A stretch of DNA of 64,000 nucleotides, taken from Betaproteobacteria bacterium (GTDB taxonomy: Bacteria; Pseudomonadota; Gammaproteobacteria; Burkholderiales; Ferrovaceae). A program made the position numbers and the translations under genes. The stretch lies in assembly GCA_018971415.1 (NCBI GenBank), contig JAGXAW010000003.1, positions 1 through 64,000 of the forward strand, in the 5' to 3' direction. Positions 1 to 8,847 of this stretch are shown one piece after another. The notes below the pieces were generated by a model that was given only the letters and a program-made list of their open reading frames with translations, was not told the origin of the DNA and ran no database searches. The stretch's first letter is position 1; each line of letters opens with the position of its first letter.

Positions 1-540
1 AACTAGTTTTAATTGATCTCTTTCGTACTTATATACTTCAATGGGATTGGATTGATAAATAATGTATAAATCTTTATTTTTTACTAATGGTATCCAGTTT
101 TTCTCACGAGTAAAGTTATATGGTGATTTAAGTATTTTAAAATTAATTAGTTTTTTATCTTGTAGTTGCGCAAGACACATTGTATTAATGAATTTATTAT
201 CGACAATATCAAGCCCGGTAAATATTATCCATAATTCATTATTCCATTCAAATATTCTTCCATCTTCTAAACCAAATTGACATTCCTTGTTATTTTCAAT
301 TAACTCATTATCATCAATGATATATTTTTCTATTAAATTAAATTGTTCATTATATTTAAAAATCCAATTTTCATTGTAAAAAAAACCTTTTCTATTTCTT
401 ATTTTCTTATTTTCTTCAATCCCTCTTATTAAAACTATCCAATAATTATCTTTCTTAATAATTGAAGGATTACAAAACCTTACTGAAGTTTCTGAAATGA
501 GCTGTATTTCTTTTTGAAAAAATTTATTTAATTGAATCAT
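1..540 (-). CDS. GH130-like beta-propeller protein, partial (3' end outside window)
   Basis: An uninterrupted minus-strand reading frame starts with ATG at 538-540 and stays open for 180 codons to the window edge. Residues 90-97 read GLEDGRIF, followed by WNNELWIIFTG, and residues 146-151 read EKNWIP, followed by LYIIYQSNP. Together these resemble the ED-R and EKNW-P-YS-P blade motifs of five-bladed beta-propeller glycosidase or phosphorylase-like proteins (GH130/GH43 type) often found beside glycosyltransferases in polysaccharide loci. The usual EDPR is EDGR here, so catalytic activity is uncertain. The gene overlaps the 3' end of the upstream glycosyltransferase gene by 17 bp, so the two are probably co-transcribed. 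It is very AT-rich compared with the genes that follow. The family call is by motif resemblance only; the frame itself is well supported. Confidence 0.6.
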   Translation of the reverse strand, partial: MIQLNKFFQKEIQLISETSVRFCNPSIIKKDNYWIVLIRGIEENKKIRNRKGFFYNENWIFKYNEQFNLIEKYIIDDNELIENNKECQFGLEDGRIFEWNNELWIIFTGLDIVDNKFINTMCLAQLQDKKLINFKILKSPYNFTREKNWIPLVKNKDLYIIYQSNPIEVYKYERDQLKLV

Positions 541-1816
541 TTACGTAATTAATTATTTTATGAACTGAATCTATGGTTTTGATTGGCTCTTTTTTTATAA
601 AAAATTGTTTTTGTATTTGCCAGTCCTGAAAGATCTGTATAAGCGACCCAACTATTGAATCAATGTCATTGGCTTGCGCTGTGTATCCATTATATTCAAT
701 GAGTAAATCTTTAAATTGATTGTTCTTATTGATTATTCCATATATAGGTCTTTTAGCCCATAAATAATCGTAAAACTTTGAGGGTATGTATTCTGCGCAA
801 TCATCGGTATTACCATGAATGATTAATAAATAATCCATTTCCTGCATTTTTGTTTGGATCTGCTCTCTTCCCGATATTCCTGTTTTAAAGTCGTGTTCTA
901 ATCGACCATGCTCCACAAACTGTTCTGTTAGTTTTTTTTCAACTATATATTTTTTTGCACTACTATCAATACTTCCACCATAGCAATCTATCTTAATGAC
1001 TTGAGCTACCTTTTCATTTACTTCTTTTAACTTGGCAATTGCTTCTGCTAACCCTTTCATTGACCTAACATTTGATAATGAACCAAAGTGCCCAATATGT
1101 ATAAAGTTTGGATCTCTTTTATATGTTGCCTCTACAACAGGTGGCTCAGCACCGGGTAATATAACTTTACCCTTATCCCCCAATTCAGGATGTCTTCTCT
1201 TAGCGCTTAGCATAGCTTCATCTGTAAACCACCATACTAAATTAGCCTCTCGGCAAATCATTCCCTCAAGTTTTGCCCAAAATTTTAAATTTCTGGTTTT
1301 TGGTACCGTTCCAGGAAATACCATGGGGTCATGTATTTCAGCAATCCATGGCTTTCTAGTTAACCTATTTAACCAAAATCCCGCCCAGTGCGCTGAATAG
1401 GCGCCACCTGTTGAATAAATTAATTCTGGATCAAATCTCTTAATTGCAATATATCCCCAGAAGATCGCGGCAGGCGTCCATGACCATTGGCTTTGTAAAC
1501 CAATTAGCGCTCTTTCTAATAAAATAAAGGGAGACAATATGAGTGAAACTAGACCGGTGGTTGCCTTATAAAATAAACCACGCCCATATTTTTGAGCAAT
1601 TAAGTGCCTAAAATCAAACCGTAATCCAGCTGGACCCCATGGTAATAGTTGTTTATGGTAAAACCTGGTGTCTTTTTTACCAGTTACTGCACTTAATACT
1701 ACTGGCTCAATACCTTCATTGATAAAGTGAGGGATTTTGTCCGTGATAGTAAGACTTGCAGCCCTCCCATCCATGTTGAAGCCGTGGGAGAGTATTAACC
1801 ACCTTCTCTTACTCAC
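524..1816 (-). CDS. GT-B fold glycosyltransferase (GT4-like)
   Basis: The 430-residue protein probably transfers a sugar from a nucleotide donor in exopolysaccharide or LPS assembly at the cytoplasmic face of the membrane. The N-terminal acceptor domain opens with a beta strand (RWLILSHGFNMDGRAAS) and contains IAEIHDPMVFPG near residue 165. The C-terminal donor domain starts near IHIGHFGSL (about residue 245) and holds EYIPSKFYDYLWAKRPIYGI near residue 350, the region where GT4 enzymes bind the donor. A hydrophobic patch around residues 85-105 may be a membrane contact. The start is GTG, overlapping the ntrX stop codon as GTGA, which implies translational coupling. The gene is AT-rich and its neighbour downstream is a propeller protein, so this is probably the edge of a sugar locus. 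The donor and acceptor cannot be predicted. Confidence 0.8.
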   Translation of the reverse strand: MSKRRWLILSHGFNMDGRAASLTITDKIPHFINEGIEPVVLSAVTGKKDTRFYHKQLLPWGPAGLRFDFRHLIAQKYGRGLFYKATTGLVSLILSPFILLERALIGLQSQWSWTPAAIFWGYIAIKRFDPELIYSTGGAYSAHWAGFWLNRLTRKPWIAEIHDPMVFPGTVPKTRNLKFWAKLEGMICREANLVWWFTDEAMLSAKRRHPELGDKGKVILPGAEPPVVEATYKRDPNFIHIGHFGSLSNVRSMKGLAEAIAKLKEVNEKVAQVIKIDCYGGSIDSSAKKYIVEKKLTEQFVEHGRLEHDFKTGISGREQIQTKMQEMDYLLIIHGNTDDCAEYIPSKFYDYLWAKRPIYGIINKNNQFKDLLIEYNGYTAQANDIDSIVGSLIQIFQDWQIQKQFFIKKEPIKTIDSVHKIINYVNDSIK

Positions 1817-3078
1817 TCTTCCCCTCGTTGTGAAGCGAGCTTAACGCCTAACTGTTTTAATTTGCGGTATAAATGTGTTCTTTCAAGTCCAACCCTCTCT
1901 GCAACACGCGACATATTGCCTGATTCGTTTTGAATATGGTATTCAAAATAGGCCTTTTCAAATAAATCTCGCGCATCTCTCAAAGGCATATCAAAACCAA
2001 TCATATTAAAATGGTTTTTTTGCTGACGATCAAAATCGGATGAAATCTTCATGACATCTTCTGCAACAATATCAGTGTTTGTTGTCGTCAGCGCCAATGT
2101 ACGAATAGCATTCGTTAACGCAGGAAGATTGCCAGGCCATTGAAGCTGTCTTAGGCTATTTAAGGCAGAGGAAGTTAATACCTTATTAGGTATTTCTCCC
2201 ACTTCAATTAATCTGCCTAATATTGCCGTAGCAATTTCTGGTATGTCCTCTGCGTGGTCACGTAATGGTGGAATAGACAGTGTTAACTGTGAAATTCGTG
2301 TTATCAGCTCGGCATCTATAATGTTTTCACTTATCAGTGCACCAACGCTCATACTTGAGGCGCAAATTAGCCTTACATGATGCTTCTCTAATTTCCCTAA
2401 TAACTGAGATAAACCTCTTTGCTCTGTTTTTGTCAGTGTTTTAATTTCTTGTATGAAGATGACGCCACCTTGGCACTCGTTGAGAGGCTCAAAAGGATTC
2501 TCTGCTAACCACTCATTTGCTTCTGGTGCAAACCAAGGCGTATTCGGTTGATGAAGGTAACGGGCAGCAAGCTCTGTTCCACATCCCACTTCACCTAAAA
2601 GAAGAATAGGTGCTAAACGATTGGATACTTGATCTAGTCGCTTCTTTAGTTCACTGACCACAGCGCCTTTACCTAACTGAAGAATTGACAGGTCTGGACG
2701 ATATTGCGTTTCTCCCTTGCGCAGTGCTTTTTCAACAGTAGCCAATAATTTAGGTAAAGTAATTGGCTTTTCTAGGAAATCAACCGCACCAATTCGTGTT
2801 GCCTCAACCGCTGTATCCACCGTTGCATGGCCAGACATCATGACAACGGGCATATTTAGCTGACCCAGACTAACCCATTCACGTAACAGGGTAATACCAT
2901 CCATCTCAGGCATCCAAATATCCAATAAAACAAGATCAGGTCTAGCAGTTTGTCTTAATTGCTTTGCCTCCCAAGCATTAGCAGCTAAGGTGATTTCATA
3001 ACCTTCATCTGATAATATTTCAGACAACAGTTCCCTGATTCCAATTTCGTCATCAACTACCAATATGTGATTCGCCAT
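1813..3078 (-). CDS. ntrX: NtrX-like response regulator with degenerate AAA+ domain
   Basis: The partner of the NtrY sensor kinase, this is a two-component transcriptional regulator. The receiver domain has the acidic pair D9/D10, phosphoacceptor D53 (VLLDIWMPEMDG) and the conserved K of FLEKPI near 104. A Fis-type helix-turn-helix closes the protein (MSRVAERVGLERTHLYRKLK). The central domain keeps recognisable late motifs (SIPPLRDHAEDIPEIA and LQWPGNLPALTNAI), but the Walker A position reads GEVGCGTE without the lysine, the Walker B position reads VIFIQEI without the aspartate, and the GAFTGA sigma-54 contact loop and its surroundings are missing. It therefore probably cannot activate sigma-54 polymerase and may act as a DNA-binding regulator. 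It overlaps ntrY by one base at its start and the glycosyltransferase gene at its end. At 421 residues it is shorter than typical NtrX proteins of about 450-480. Confidence 0.88.
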   Translation of the reverse strand: MANHILVVDDEIGIRELLSEILSDEGYEITLAANAWEAKQLRQTARPDLVLLDIWMPEMDGITLLREWVSLGQLNMPVVMMSGHATVDTAVEATRIGAVDFLEKPITLPKLLATVEKALRKGETQYRPDLSILQLGKGAVVSELKKRLDQVSNRLAPILLLGEVGCGTELAARYLHQPNTPWFAPEANEWLAENPFEPLNECQGGVIFIQEIKTLTKTEQRGLSQLLGKLEKHHVRLICASSMSVGALISENIIDAELITRISQLTLSIPPLRDHAEDIPEIATAILGRLIEVGEIPNKVLTSSALNSLRQLQWPGNLPALTNAIRTLALTTTNTDIVAEDVMKISSDFDRQQKNHFNMIGFDMPLRDARDLFEKAYFEYHIQNESGNMSRVAERVGLERTHLYRKLKQLGVKLASQRGEE

Positions 3079-5240
3079 TACACTTTCTCCGCTACAGGAA
3101 AACCAATACTGACAATGGCTCCACCTGTATCTAAATTACCTGCTTCAATATTGCCTTGATGTTCTTCTACTATTTTTTTTACAATCGCAAGTCCAAGACC
3201 AGTACCTTTTGCCTTGGTTGTAACGTAAGGCTCAAATATACGACTTAAAAACTCTTCTGAAAACCCTGGTCCATTATCACTGATATTTAACATAACTTTA
3301 TTATTATCAACGGTGGTGGTTATAAAAACCTGAGGATGGCTGCAACCCTGTAAGGCATCTAAAGCGTTTTGTACTAAATTATGGATTACTTGTCTTAAGC
3401 GGTTTAAATCACCCTTGATTAAAGGTAAATCGTGCGCCAAGCTTAAAGTAATTTGCTCGTCATTAGTTTCGTACAGCCCCATAATCTCTAAAATTAAATC
3501 ATTAATATTAATCGTCGTGATTTTACTGGCAGAGGATCTTGCGTACTCACTAAAGTCGTTGACCATATTCTTTAGTGCGTCAACCTGGTTTACAATCGTA
3601 GTAATGCCTTTATTGAGTAATTCTTGCTCGGCAACCGGTAATTTCTCTGTTAACTTTAATCGTAATCGTTCAGCAGATAACTGAATAGGCGTTAACGGAT
3701 TTTTTATCTCATGAGCCAAACGTCTTGCCACCTCAGCCCAAGCGGCATCTCGCTGGGCTTGTATCATTTTAGTAATGTCATCAAATACTAAAACATAATC
3801 ACTGTTGTTGCCACCTGGCAAACGCGAGCCTCTAAAATGGATCTTTTTTAATCCACTTTTGGTTTTAAAATCAATGTCACCATCCCAAGTAAAATCCATA
3901 GATTCCTTAAAACGCTGCTCAATATATTGACTTAACTCTGCTAACTCCTCTATGAAATGTCCCCATTTCTCAAGTGCAATATGACGTACTCTAATTAGCC
4001 GTACACCTAAAATCTCATTGGCGCTGACGTTCGCACTTTTTAAAACCAAATGTTGATCTAGGACCATTACGCCTGTCGATAAATTAGATAAAATATTTTC
4101 TTGGTATTGCTTTGCCTCTGTTAATTTTTCCTGGGCTTTTTCTCTGGCCTCTGAGGTTTCCTTCAACTTCTCAGTCATGGTATTAAAAGATTGCGTTAAC
4201 ATTCCCAGTTCATCATTACTGATGACTGGGATTTTTCGGCTGTAGTCACCAAGCCCGATGACTTTTGTAATTTCTGCCAGTAACCCTAATGGGGCGCTAA
4301 TCTTTTCTGAAATAATAAAAGCAGAAATAATGGCACTTAACATACTAAGCAGTAGTACTAAAGACAAATTTAAAGCATAGATTCTCTTTAATCCAGCCCG
4401 CGCCAACAATAACTCCTGATAACCGCGGTAAGCGGCCTCCACACTGTCCGCCTCTTGCGCTAACTCTTTAGAAATCGGTTGAATAACCTGTAAGGCCTTT
4501 AAATTTTCCTCAAAAGAAATGGTGTTCACCGGCACAACAACCCGTAAAAACTGTCCTTTTCCTGGACGACTCTCCACCATTTTGTATGGGCGTTGGCTTC
4601 TTATTTGGTGAATGATATTACTACTTGTGGGCAGCGCTTCAGGAACTAAGGTGTCACTTTGTGCGCTAGCAAAAGAGAGTACTGCCCCTGATTTAGAAAA
4701 TAGCGTCGCCTCCTGTACGCCTGATTGCTCTCGTAAATGATAGAGCATGGTTCCTTCATCAATGATGGAGGCATCAGATAATTGCTGTGCCATAGCCTCA
4801 GCTTTTTGAGTCAAATCATTCAGTAGGGTGTCATAGGTCGTGCGACCTAAATCTAGTCCCGCCGTGAGGGCTTTGTCCACATTCACATCAAACCAGGATT
4901 CGATGCTGTTAGATAAAAACTTTACCGAAACGCCATACACCAAAGTACCTGGAATTGTTGCCATTAAAACAAATATCATTAATAGCTTTAATGTAAGCTT
5001 AGAACCAAACACCTTAGTCTTTATTTTTTTATAAAGTAACACCAACTGAATCAGAATAAGAAAGACTAAAATTAAGGCAACACCAGCACCTATGGCCAGT
5101 AAGCGTGGATAATTCTGAGAAAACAAAGAAGTGTTACCGGTTGCTTCAGACAATAAATAAAGTAATACAACACCAAAGATGGCAGATATCGTTAATATCC
5201 ACTTCAACCAAGAAAAGCCATTACCTTTTTTAGTTGTCAT
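3078..5240 (-). CDS. ntrY: NtrY-like membrane sensor histidine kinase
   Basis: This is an inner-membrane sensor kinase that would phosphorylate NtrX. Visible features, in order: two N-terminal hydrophobic segments, a third one before a periplasmic or extracytoplasmic region, another segment near residue 290-310, a HAMP linker (ISAPLGLLAEITKVIGLGDY), a PAS-like section, the HisKA box RRLAHEIKNPLTPIQLSAER with the phosphorylated His, and a HATPase_c domain with NLVQNALDAL, DNGPGF and GTGLGLAIVKKI. A longer frame exists upstream, but ATG at 5238-5240 overlaps the stop of the DUF4390 gene as ATGA and is the better start, giving 720 residues. DUF4390-ntrY-ntrX order is common in betaproteobacteria. 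The stimulus is unknown; in other bacteria the family responds to nitrogen or redox state. Confidence 0.9.
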   Translation of the reverse strand: MTTKKGNGFSWLKWILTISAIFGVVLLYLLSEATGNTSLFSQNYPRLLAIGAGVALILVFLILIQLVLLYKKIKTKVFGSKLTLKLLMIFVLMATIPGTLVYGVSVKFLSNSIESWFDVNVDKALTAGLDLGRTTYDTLLNDLTQKAEAMAQQLSDASIIDEGTMLYHLREQSGVQEATLFSKSGAVLSFASAQSDTLVPEALPTSSNIIHQIRSQRPYKMVESRPGKGQFLRVVVPVNTISFEENLKALQVIQPISKELAQEADSVEAAYRGYQELLLARAGLKRIYALNLSLVLLLSMLSAIISAFIISEKISAPLGLLAEITKVIGLGDYSRKIPVISNDELGMLTQSFNTMTEKLKETSEAREKAQEKLTEAKQYQENILSNLSTGVMVLDQHLVLKSANVSANEILGVRLIRVRHIALEKWGHFIEELAELSQYIEQRFKESMDFTWDGDIDFKTKSGLKKIHFRGSRLPGGNNSDYVLVFDDITKMIQAQRDAAWAEVARRLAHEIKNPLTPIQLSAERLRLKLTEKLPVAEQELLNKGITTIVNQVDALKNMVNDFSEYARSSASKITTININDLILEIMGLYETNDEQITLSLAHDLPLIKGDLNRLRQVIHNLVQNALDALQGCSHPQVFITTTVDNNKVMLNISDNGPGFSEEFLSRIFEPYVTTKAKGTGLGLAIVKKIVEEHQGNIEAGNLDTGGAIVSIGFPVAEKV

Positions 5241-5791
5241 GGTTTTAGTGTCCACTGATAGGGAGAGGAAGACAAATTCCAATCGTTATTGGCAATGGCG
5301 TCTATTTGAAAGGGTTTAGGTAATTGCGAAACATCGAGTTTCAATTGTAGCGTTGCTTGATAGGTCTCGTTTTTTTTGAGTAAATTCGCTTCTCCCAAGG
5401 CCCAACTACTCACCTGACCCACTGCTTGTAAGGCTTCATCTAGCGTGTTGTAAGTAACATAGACAGAGCCTACATAAAAACGATAAGAACGAGTGAGCGG
5501 ATTAAAGGTAAGTTTTCTTTCCTGTTGAGAGGAATAAAGTTTCTTATCGAACCAATACCACCTTGATTGAATAATTTCACAATTCAAACTAAAAAATAAA
5601 GGAATACCTCGAGTTAAGGCCTGCTCTAATGTGGAGTTTAATTGCACGTCATAACGGGCATTTATTGTTCCCTTTTGATAATCCACAAGAATACTGCTCG
5701 GATCCACACGAATTCCGTCAGCAAAGGTATTAAACACCGTACCAGTGACAAGTAAGATTAAAAAAATCTTAAATTTTTTGACATACCGCAT
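5237..5791 (-). CDS. DUF4390 family secreted protein
   Basis: A protein of about 184 residues with a lysine-rich start, a hydrophobic core (IFLILLVTGTVF) and a probable signal cleavage near NTFADG, so it is likely periplasmic or membrane-anchored. The body is beta-rich, with DGIRVDPSSILVDYQKG and RYDVQLNSTLEQAL characteristic of the DUF4390 family, which is regularly found immediately upstream of ntrY in betaproteobacteria. ATG at 5791 is preferred over ATG at 5806 because it places the positive residues directly before the hydrophobic segment. The gene overlaps the rsmB end by 20 bp or more and couples to ntrY through ATGA. Its function is not known; the association suggests a part in envelope or signal sensing with NtrY. 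Confidence 0.75.
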   Translation of the reverse strand: MRYVKKFKIFLILLVTGTVFNTFADGIRVDPSSILVDYQKGTINARYDVQLNSTLEQALTRGIPLFFSLNCEIIQSRWYWFDKKLYSSQQERKLTFNPLTRSYRFYVGSVYVTYNTLDEALQAVGQVSSWALGEANLLKKNETYQATLQLKLDVSQLPKPFQIDAIANNDWNLSSSPYQWTLKP

Positions 5792-7040
5792 AGTAAAATC
5801 CGTCATGGAAACTATCGGGCCTTATAAAACCATCTTCTGGAGAGGCTCCATTAATGAGCGTCGCATCCTTATGTTCTTGTAAAAAATCCCGTATTTGGAG
5901 ACTGGTTTCTTCCTTAAATATCGAACATGTGGCATAAACTAACTTACCTTGTGATTTTAACAAAGGCCACAGACTTCTCAACAATTCTTTTTGCTCAAGA
6001 ACCAACTGTCTAATATCACTCTCTCGTCTTAACCACTTTATATCTGGATGTCGCCTTACAATGCCTGATCCGGTACATGGAGCGTCCAATAAAATTCTGT
6101 CAAAGGGTACTTTATCCCACCACTCGTGTGTGTTTTGCGCGCTAAATGGTTTTATTCCCAAACTCGGCTCTGTAAGCCGCAATCTTTTAATATTGTCCTG
6201 TATTTTTTTTAATCTATCCTCTGATTTATCTAATACCAATAAATCAATAGGTTCATTTTGTTCCAATAAATGACAGGTTTTACCACCAGGAGCAGCACAG
6301 GCATCCAACACACGTGCATGGGCAAATAAATCCATATGTTCTTTAGCATATTGCGCTGAGAGATCCTGAACCGACACCGCTCCTTGGGTGAATAAAGGCA
6401 GTTGATCTACAGAGCAAGGAGCGCTTAAAACAATGGCTTCCTTATTGTGCCAAGCCACTTCTATATTATGGTGTGCTAACTCTTGCAAATAATCCTCAAC
6501 AGAAATACGTTGCACATTTACCCGTAGGGTAAGAGGGGCTCTTTGTTGAGCCTCTCCAAGTATGTCACTCCACAAAGAGGGATACTGGGCTTTAATTTTG
6601 GTTATCCACCATTGAGGATGATTAAAATGAGACTCTTCATTTTGCTGTGCGGCCAAAAGAATCTTATCTTTACCTCTTAAGAAGGTTCTCAATACCGCAT
6701 TGATAAATCCCTTTAATGCGGGATTTTCTAACTTTGCGACAGCATTCACCGCTTGTGACACAACCGTAAACGGCTCATCGGTTGTGTAAACCAATTGAAA
6801 AATTGCTATTAACAATAAATTTTCTATTAACGGTGAAGGAGGGGATTTACATAATTGACTGACAATATGTTTTAATTGCCAACCAAACCTTAATACGCCA
6901 TACACATAACTTTTAACTGCGCCTTGATTAACTTGAATATTTTTCGTTGTTTTAAGGGCCATTAATAGAGCTTGATCTACATTTTTTCCTTCAAAGACGA
7001 AGCGTAAGGTAATGGCAGCGAGGCGTTGGTTTTCTTCCAT
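5769..7040 (-). CDS. rsmB: 16S rRNA (cytosine-967-C5) methyltransferase RsmB
   Basis: RsmB methylates C967 of 16S rRNA using S-adenosylmethionine. The N-terminal third is a NusB-like RNA-binding domain, and the C-terminal half is a Rossmann methyltransferase. Visible motifs are DACAAPGGKTCHLLE (SAM binding, about residue 247), DAPCTGSGIVRRHPDIKW (one of the two active-site cysteines) and YATCSIFKEE (the catalytic cysteine). The length of 423 residues is normal for the family. Its start overlaps the fmt stop by one base, and the DUF4390 gene begins inside its 3' end. The fmt-rsmB order is conserved in proteobacteria. No defects were seen. Confidence 0.95.
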   Translation of the reverse strand: MEENQRLAAITLRFVFEGKNVDQALLMALKTTKNIQVNQGAVKSYVYGVLRFGWQLKHIVSQLCKSPPSPLIENLLLIAIFQLVYTTDEPFTVVSQAVNAVAKLENPALKGFINAVLRTFLRGKDKILLAAQQNEESHFNHPQWWITKIKAQYPSLWSDILGEAQQRAPLTLRVNVQRISVEDYLQELAHHNIEVAWHNKEAIVLSAPCSVDQLPLFTQGAVSVQDLSAQYAKEHMDLFAHARVLDACAAPGGKTCHLLEQNEPIDLLVLDKSEDRLKKIQDNIKRLRLTEPSLGIKPFSAQNTHEWWDKVPFDRILLDAPCTGSGIVRRHPDIKWLRRESDIRQLVLEQKELLRSLWPLLKSQGKLVYATCSIFKEETSLQIRDFLQEHKDATLINGASPEDGFIRPDSFHDGFYYAVCQKI

Positions 7041-7969
7041 TACCGGCCTAATACTTCGCCAACTGTTAAGGGGTGACCATGTAAAAACTGACTGGCACTA
7101 ATTGCCTTACCGCCAGCTTTTTGTAGAATACTCACATTTAATGAGCCCTCACCACATTGAACAGTAATGGTTGAGTTAATCCCTATGACAGTTCCTGGTT
7201 GGGAATCAGTATTTGTTAACCCTACTTGTGCTTCATGAATTTTGATGACCTCACCTTGATGAATTGTTTTGGCCGCCAAGTGAGGCTGCCATGCTCTAAT
7301 TTGTCTATCTATTTGAATCGCTGGTAAGGCCCAATTAATTTGGGTCTCTTCTTTAGTGATTTTATGCGCATAGGTGACGCCTAATTGAGGTTGTTTTGTA
7401 CTTGTTAGACTCGAGTATTGCAGTTTGTCTAATACTGAAGACAACCCTTGTATACCCAGCGTTATCAATTTTTCTGCTAAGGTTTTTCCATTATCGTTCG
7501 CTGTAATCGGGCAGGGATATCTCTCTAAAATATCTCCTGTATCCAAACCCTCATCCATTTGCATAATGGTCACCCCAGTTTCCGTATCGCCCGCTTCGAT
7601 AGCTCTTTGAATGGGGGCGGCTCCTCGCCAACGAGGCAATAAGGAGGCATGAACATTGATGCAACCCCACTTGGGGAGAGTGAGTATGGTTTTAGGAATA
7701 ATCAGTCCATAGGCAACTACGATCATCACATCCGCTTGTAGTTCTCTAAAGAGCTGGACTGCGCTTTCGTTTTTTAAGTTTTCAGGTTGATATACTGGGA
7801 TTGCCGCATCTTGGGCTAATAACTTAGTAGGGCATGGAGTAAGTTTTTGTCCTCGCCCTGAGGGTCGGTCGGGTTGGGTAAATACAGCAATAGGCTGAAT
7901 GTTTTTATCTAATAAACCCTTCAAGTGAAGAGCTGCGAACTCAGGAGTCCCACAAAAAATAATTCTCAT
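7040..7969 (-). CDS. fmt: Methionyl-tRNA formyltransferase
   Basis: Fmt formylates Met-tRNA(fMet) with 10-formyl-tetrahydrofolate, providing the initiator for translation. The 309-residue protein has the N-terminal formyltransferase domain starting [16 protein letters not shown], the catalytic block INVHASLLPRWRGAAPIQRAI (Asn and His of NxH near residues 108-110), and the conserved Asp in MQMDEGLDTGDIL. The C-terminal OB-like tRNA-binding domain follows from about residue 205. The gene shares one base with def upstream (7969) and one with rsmB downstream (7040), so def-fmt-rsmB forms one tightly packed operon. Confidence 0.96.
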   Translation of the reverse strand: MRIIFCGTPEFAALHLKGLLDKNIQPIAVFTQPDRPSGRGQKLTPCPTKLLAQDAAIPVYQPENLKNESAVQLFRELQADVMIVVAYGLIIPKTILTLPKWGCINVHASLLPRWRGAAPIQRAIEAGDTETGVTIMQMDEGLDTGDILERYPCPITANDNGKTLAEKLITLGIQGLSSVLDKLQYSSLTSTKQPQLGVTYAHKITKEETQINWALPAIQIDRQIRAWQPHLAAKTIHQGEVIKIHEAQVGLTNTDSQPGTVIGINSTITVQCGEGSLNVSILQKAGGKAISASQFLHGHPLTVGEVLGR

Positions 7970-8472
7970 TAAAGTGTTTCTCTGGCGCGTTTTTTTAATT
8001 TTGTTTTAATGCGGTTTTGTTTTAATAAGGAGAGATATTCAACAAAAACCTTACCCTCTAAATGGTCCATCTCGTGTTGAATACACACAGCCAGTAATCC
8101 CTCAGCTTCAAGCTCAAAACTCTCGCCGTTTTCATTAAGAGCCTTAACTCGTATTTTTTTTGCTCTGACTACCTTGTCGTAAATACCAGGCACGGATAAA
8201 CACCCTTCCTCATTCACCGCTTCGCCTTCTTTCTCCAGAATAACAGGATTAATAAATACCCTTAAATCATTTTGTTCTGCAGAAACATCTAAAACAATGA
8301 CTCTTTCATGCACATTAACCTGTGTTGCTGCAAGCCCAATCCCGGGCGCTGCACGCATAGTCTCTGCCATGTCTTGAACTAATGTCTTGATTCTTTGATC
8401 TACACTAGCAACAGGTTTTGCTATGGTATGAAGCCTTTCATCAGGATAATGAAGTATTTGAAGTAATGCCAT
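7969..8472 (-). CDS. def: Peptide deformylase
   Basis: Def removes the N-formyl group from nascent proteins. The 167-residue metalloenzyme shows all three family motifs: [11 protein letters not shown] (motif I), EEGCLSVPG with the metal-binding Cys (motif II), and a variant QHEMDHLEG with both metal-binding histidines (motif III). The start is ATG at 8470-8472, and a perfect TATAAT hexamer lies upstream on the minus strand (8510-8515), though no clear -35 box pairs with it. It is the first gene of the def-fmt-rsmB run. Confidence 0.96.
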   Translation of the reverse strand: MALLQILHYPDERLHTIAKPVASVDQRIKTLVQDMAETMRAAPGIGLAATQVNVHERVIVLDVSAEQNDLRVFINPVILEKEGEAVNEEGCLSVPGIYDKVVRAKKIRVKALNENGESFELEAEGLLAVCIQHEMDHLEGKVFVEYLSLLKQNRIKTKLKKRARETL

Positions 8473-8847
8473 ATATATAAGTATAAGAAATGCTTTTAAG
8501 AATTGTTAAATTATAGCTGGAGCGCATTAATCCGACCATTGAATAAATGGTAGCTAAGTCCACTTTCTTTTTAAGTTTTGCATGCTTATTGAATGTTGTA
8601 TTGTTATGTTCAACTAGGTATTAACGAAGTTAAGTCTAGTAACCCAATGATTTTAAAGCAAGAAAAATATTATTTTCATTTTTTTACTTATCTTTGTTTG
8701 TTTTTTAAGGGAAAAAATGATTTGATCATGATAGGATAAAAACTGCTTATAAATAGTTGTTACACTGATTTTTATATTTATTGAATTAAATCAATAAGTT
8801 GCGTTTACCGCTTCATTTTTTAAATTTGACGATAGGGCGGTTATCAC
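8473..8847. other. 375-bp AT-rich gap between divergent def and smg
   Basis: No convincing reading frame was found on either strand. The stretch is very AT-rich and must hold the divergent promoters of def and smg. A short inverted repeat, ACCATT-gaata-AATGGT, sits at 8535-8551, and TATAAT (minus strand) at 8510-8515 is a plausible def -10 box. In many betaproteobacteria a LysM-domain gene and dprA lie here; neither is present in recognisable form. Confidence 0.6.

Noticed and set aside
62-280. Plus-strand 72-codon frame at the left edge
   Set aside because: It lies opposite the GH130-like minus-strand frame that shows family motifs; it has no recognisable domain.
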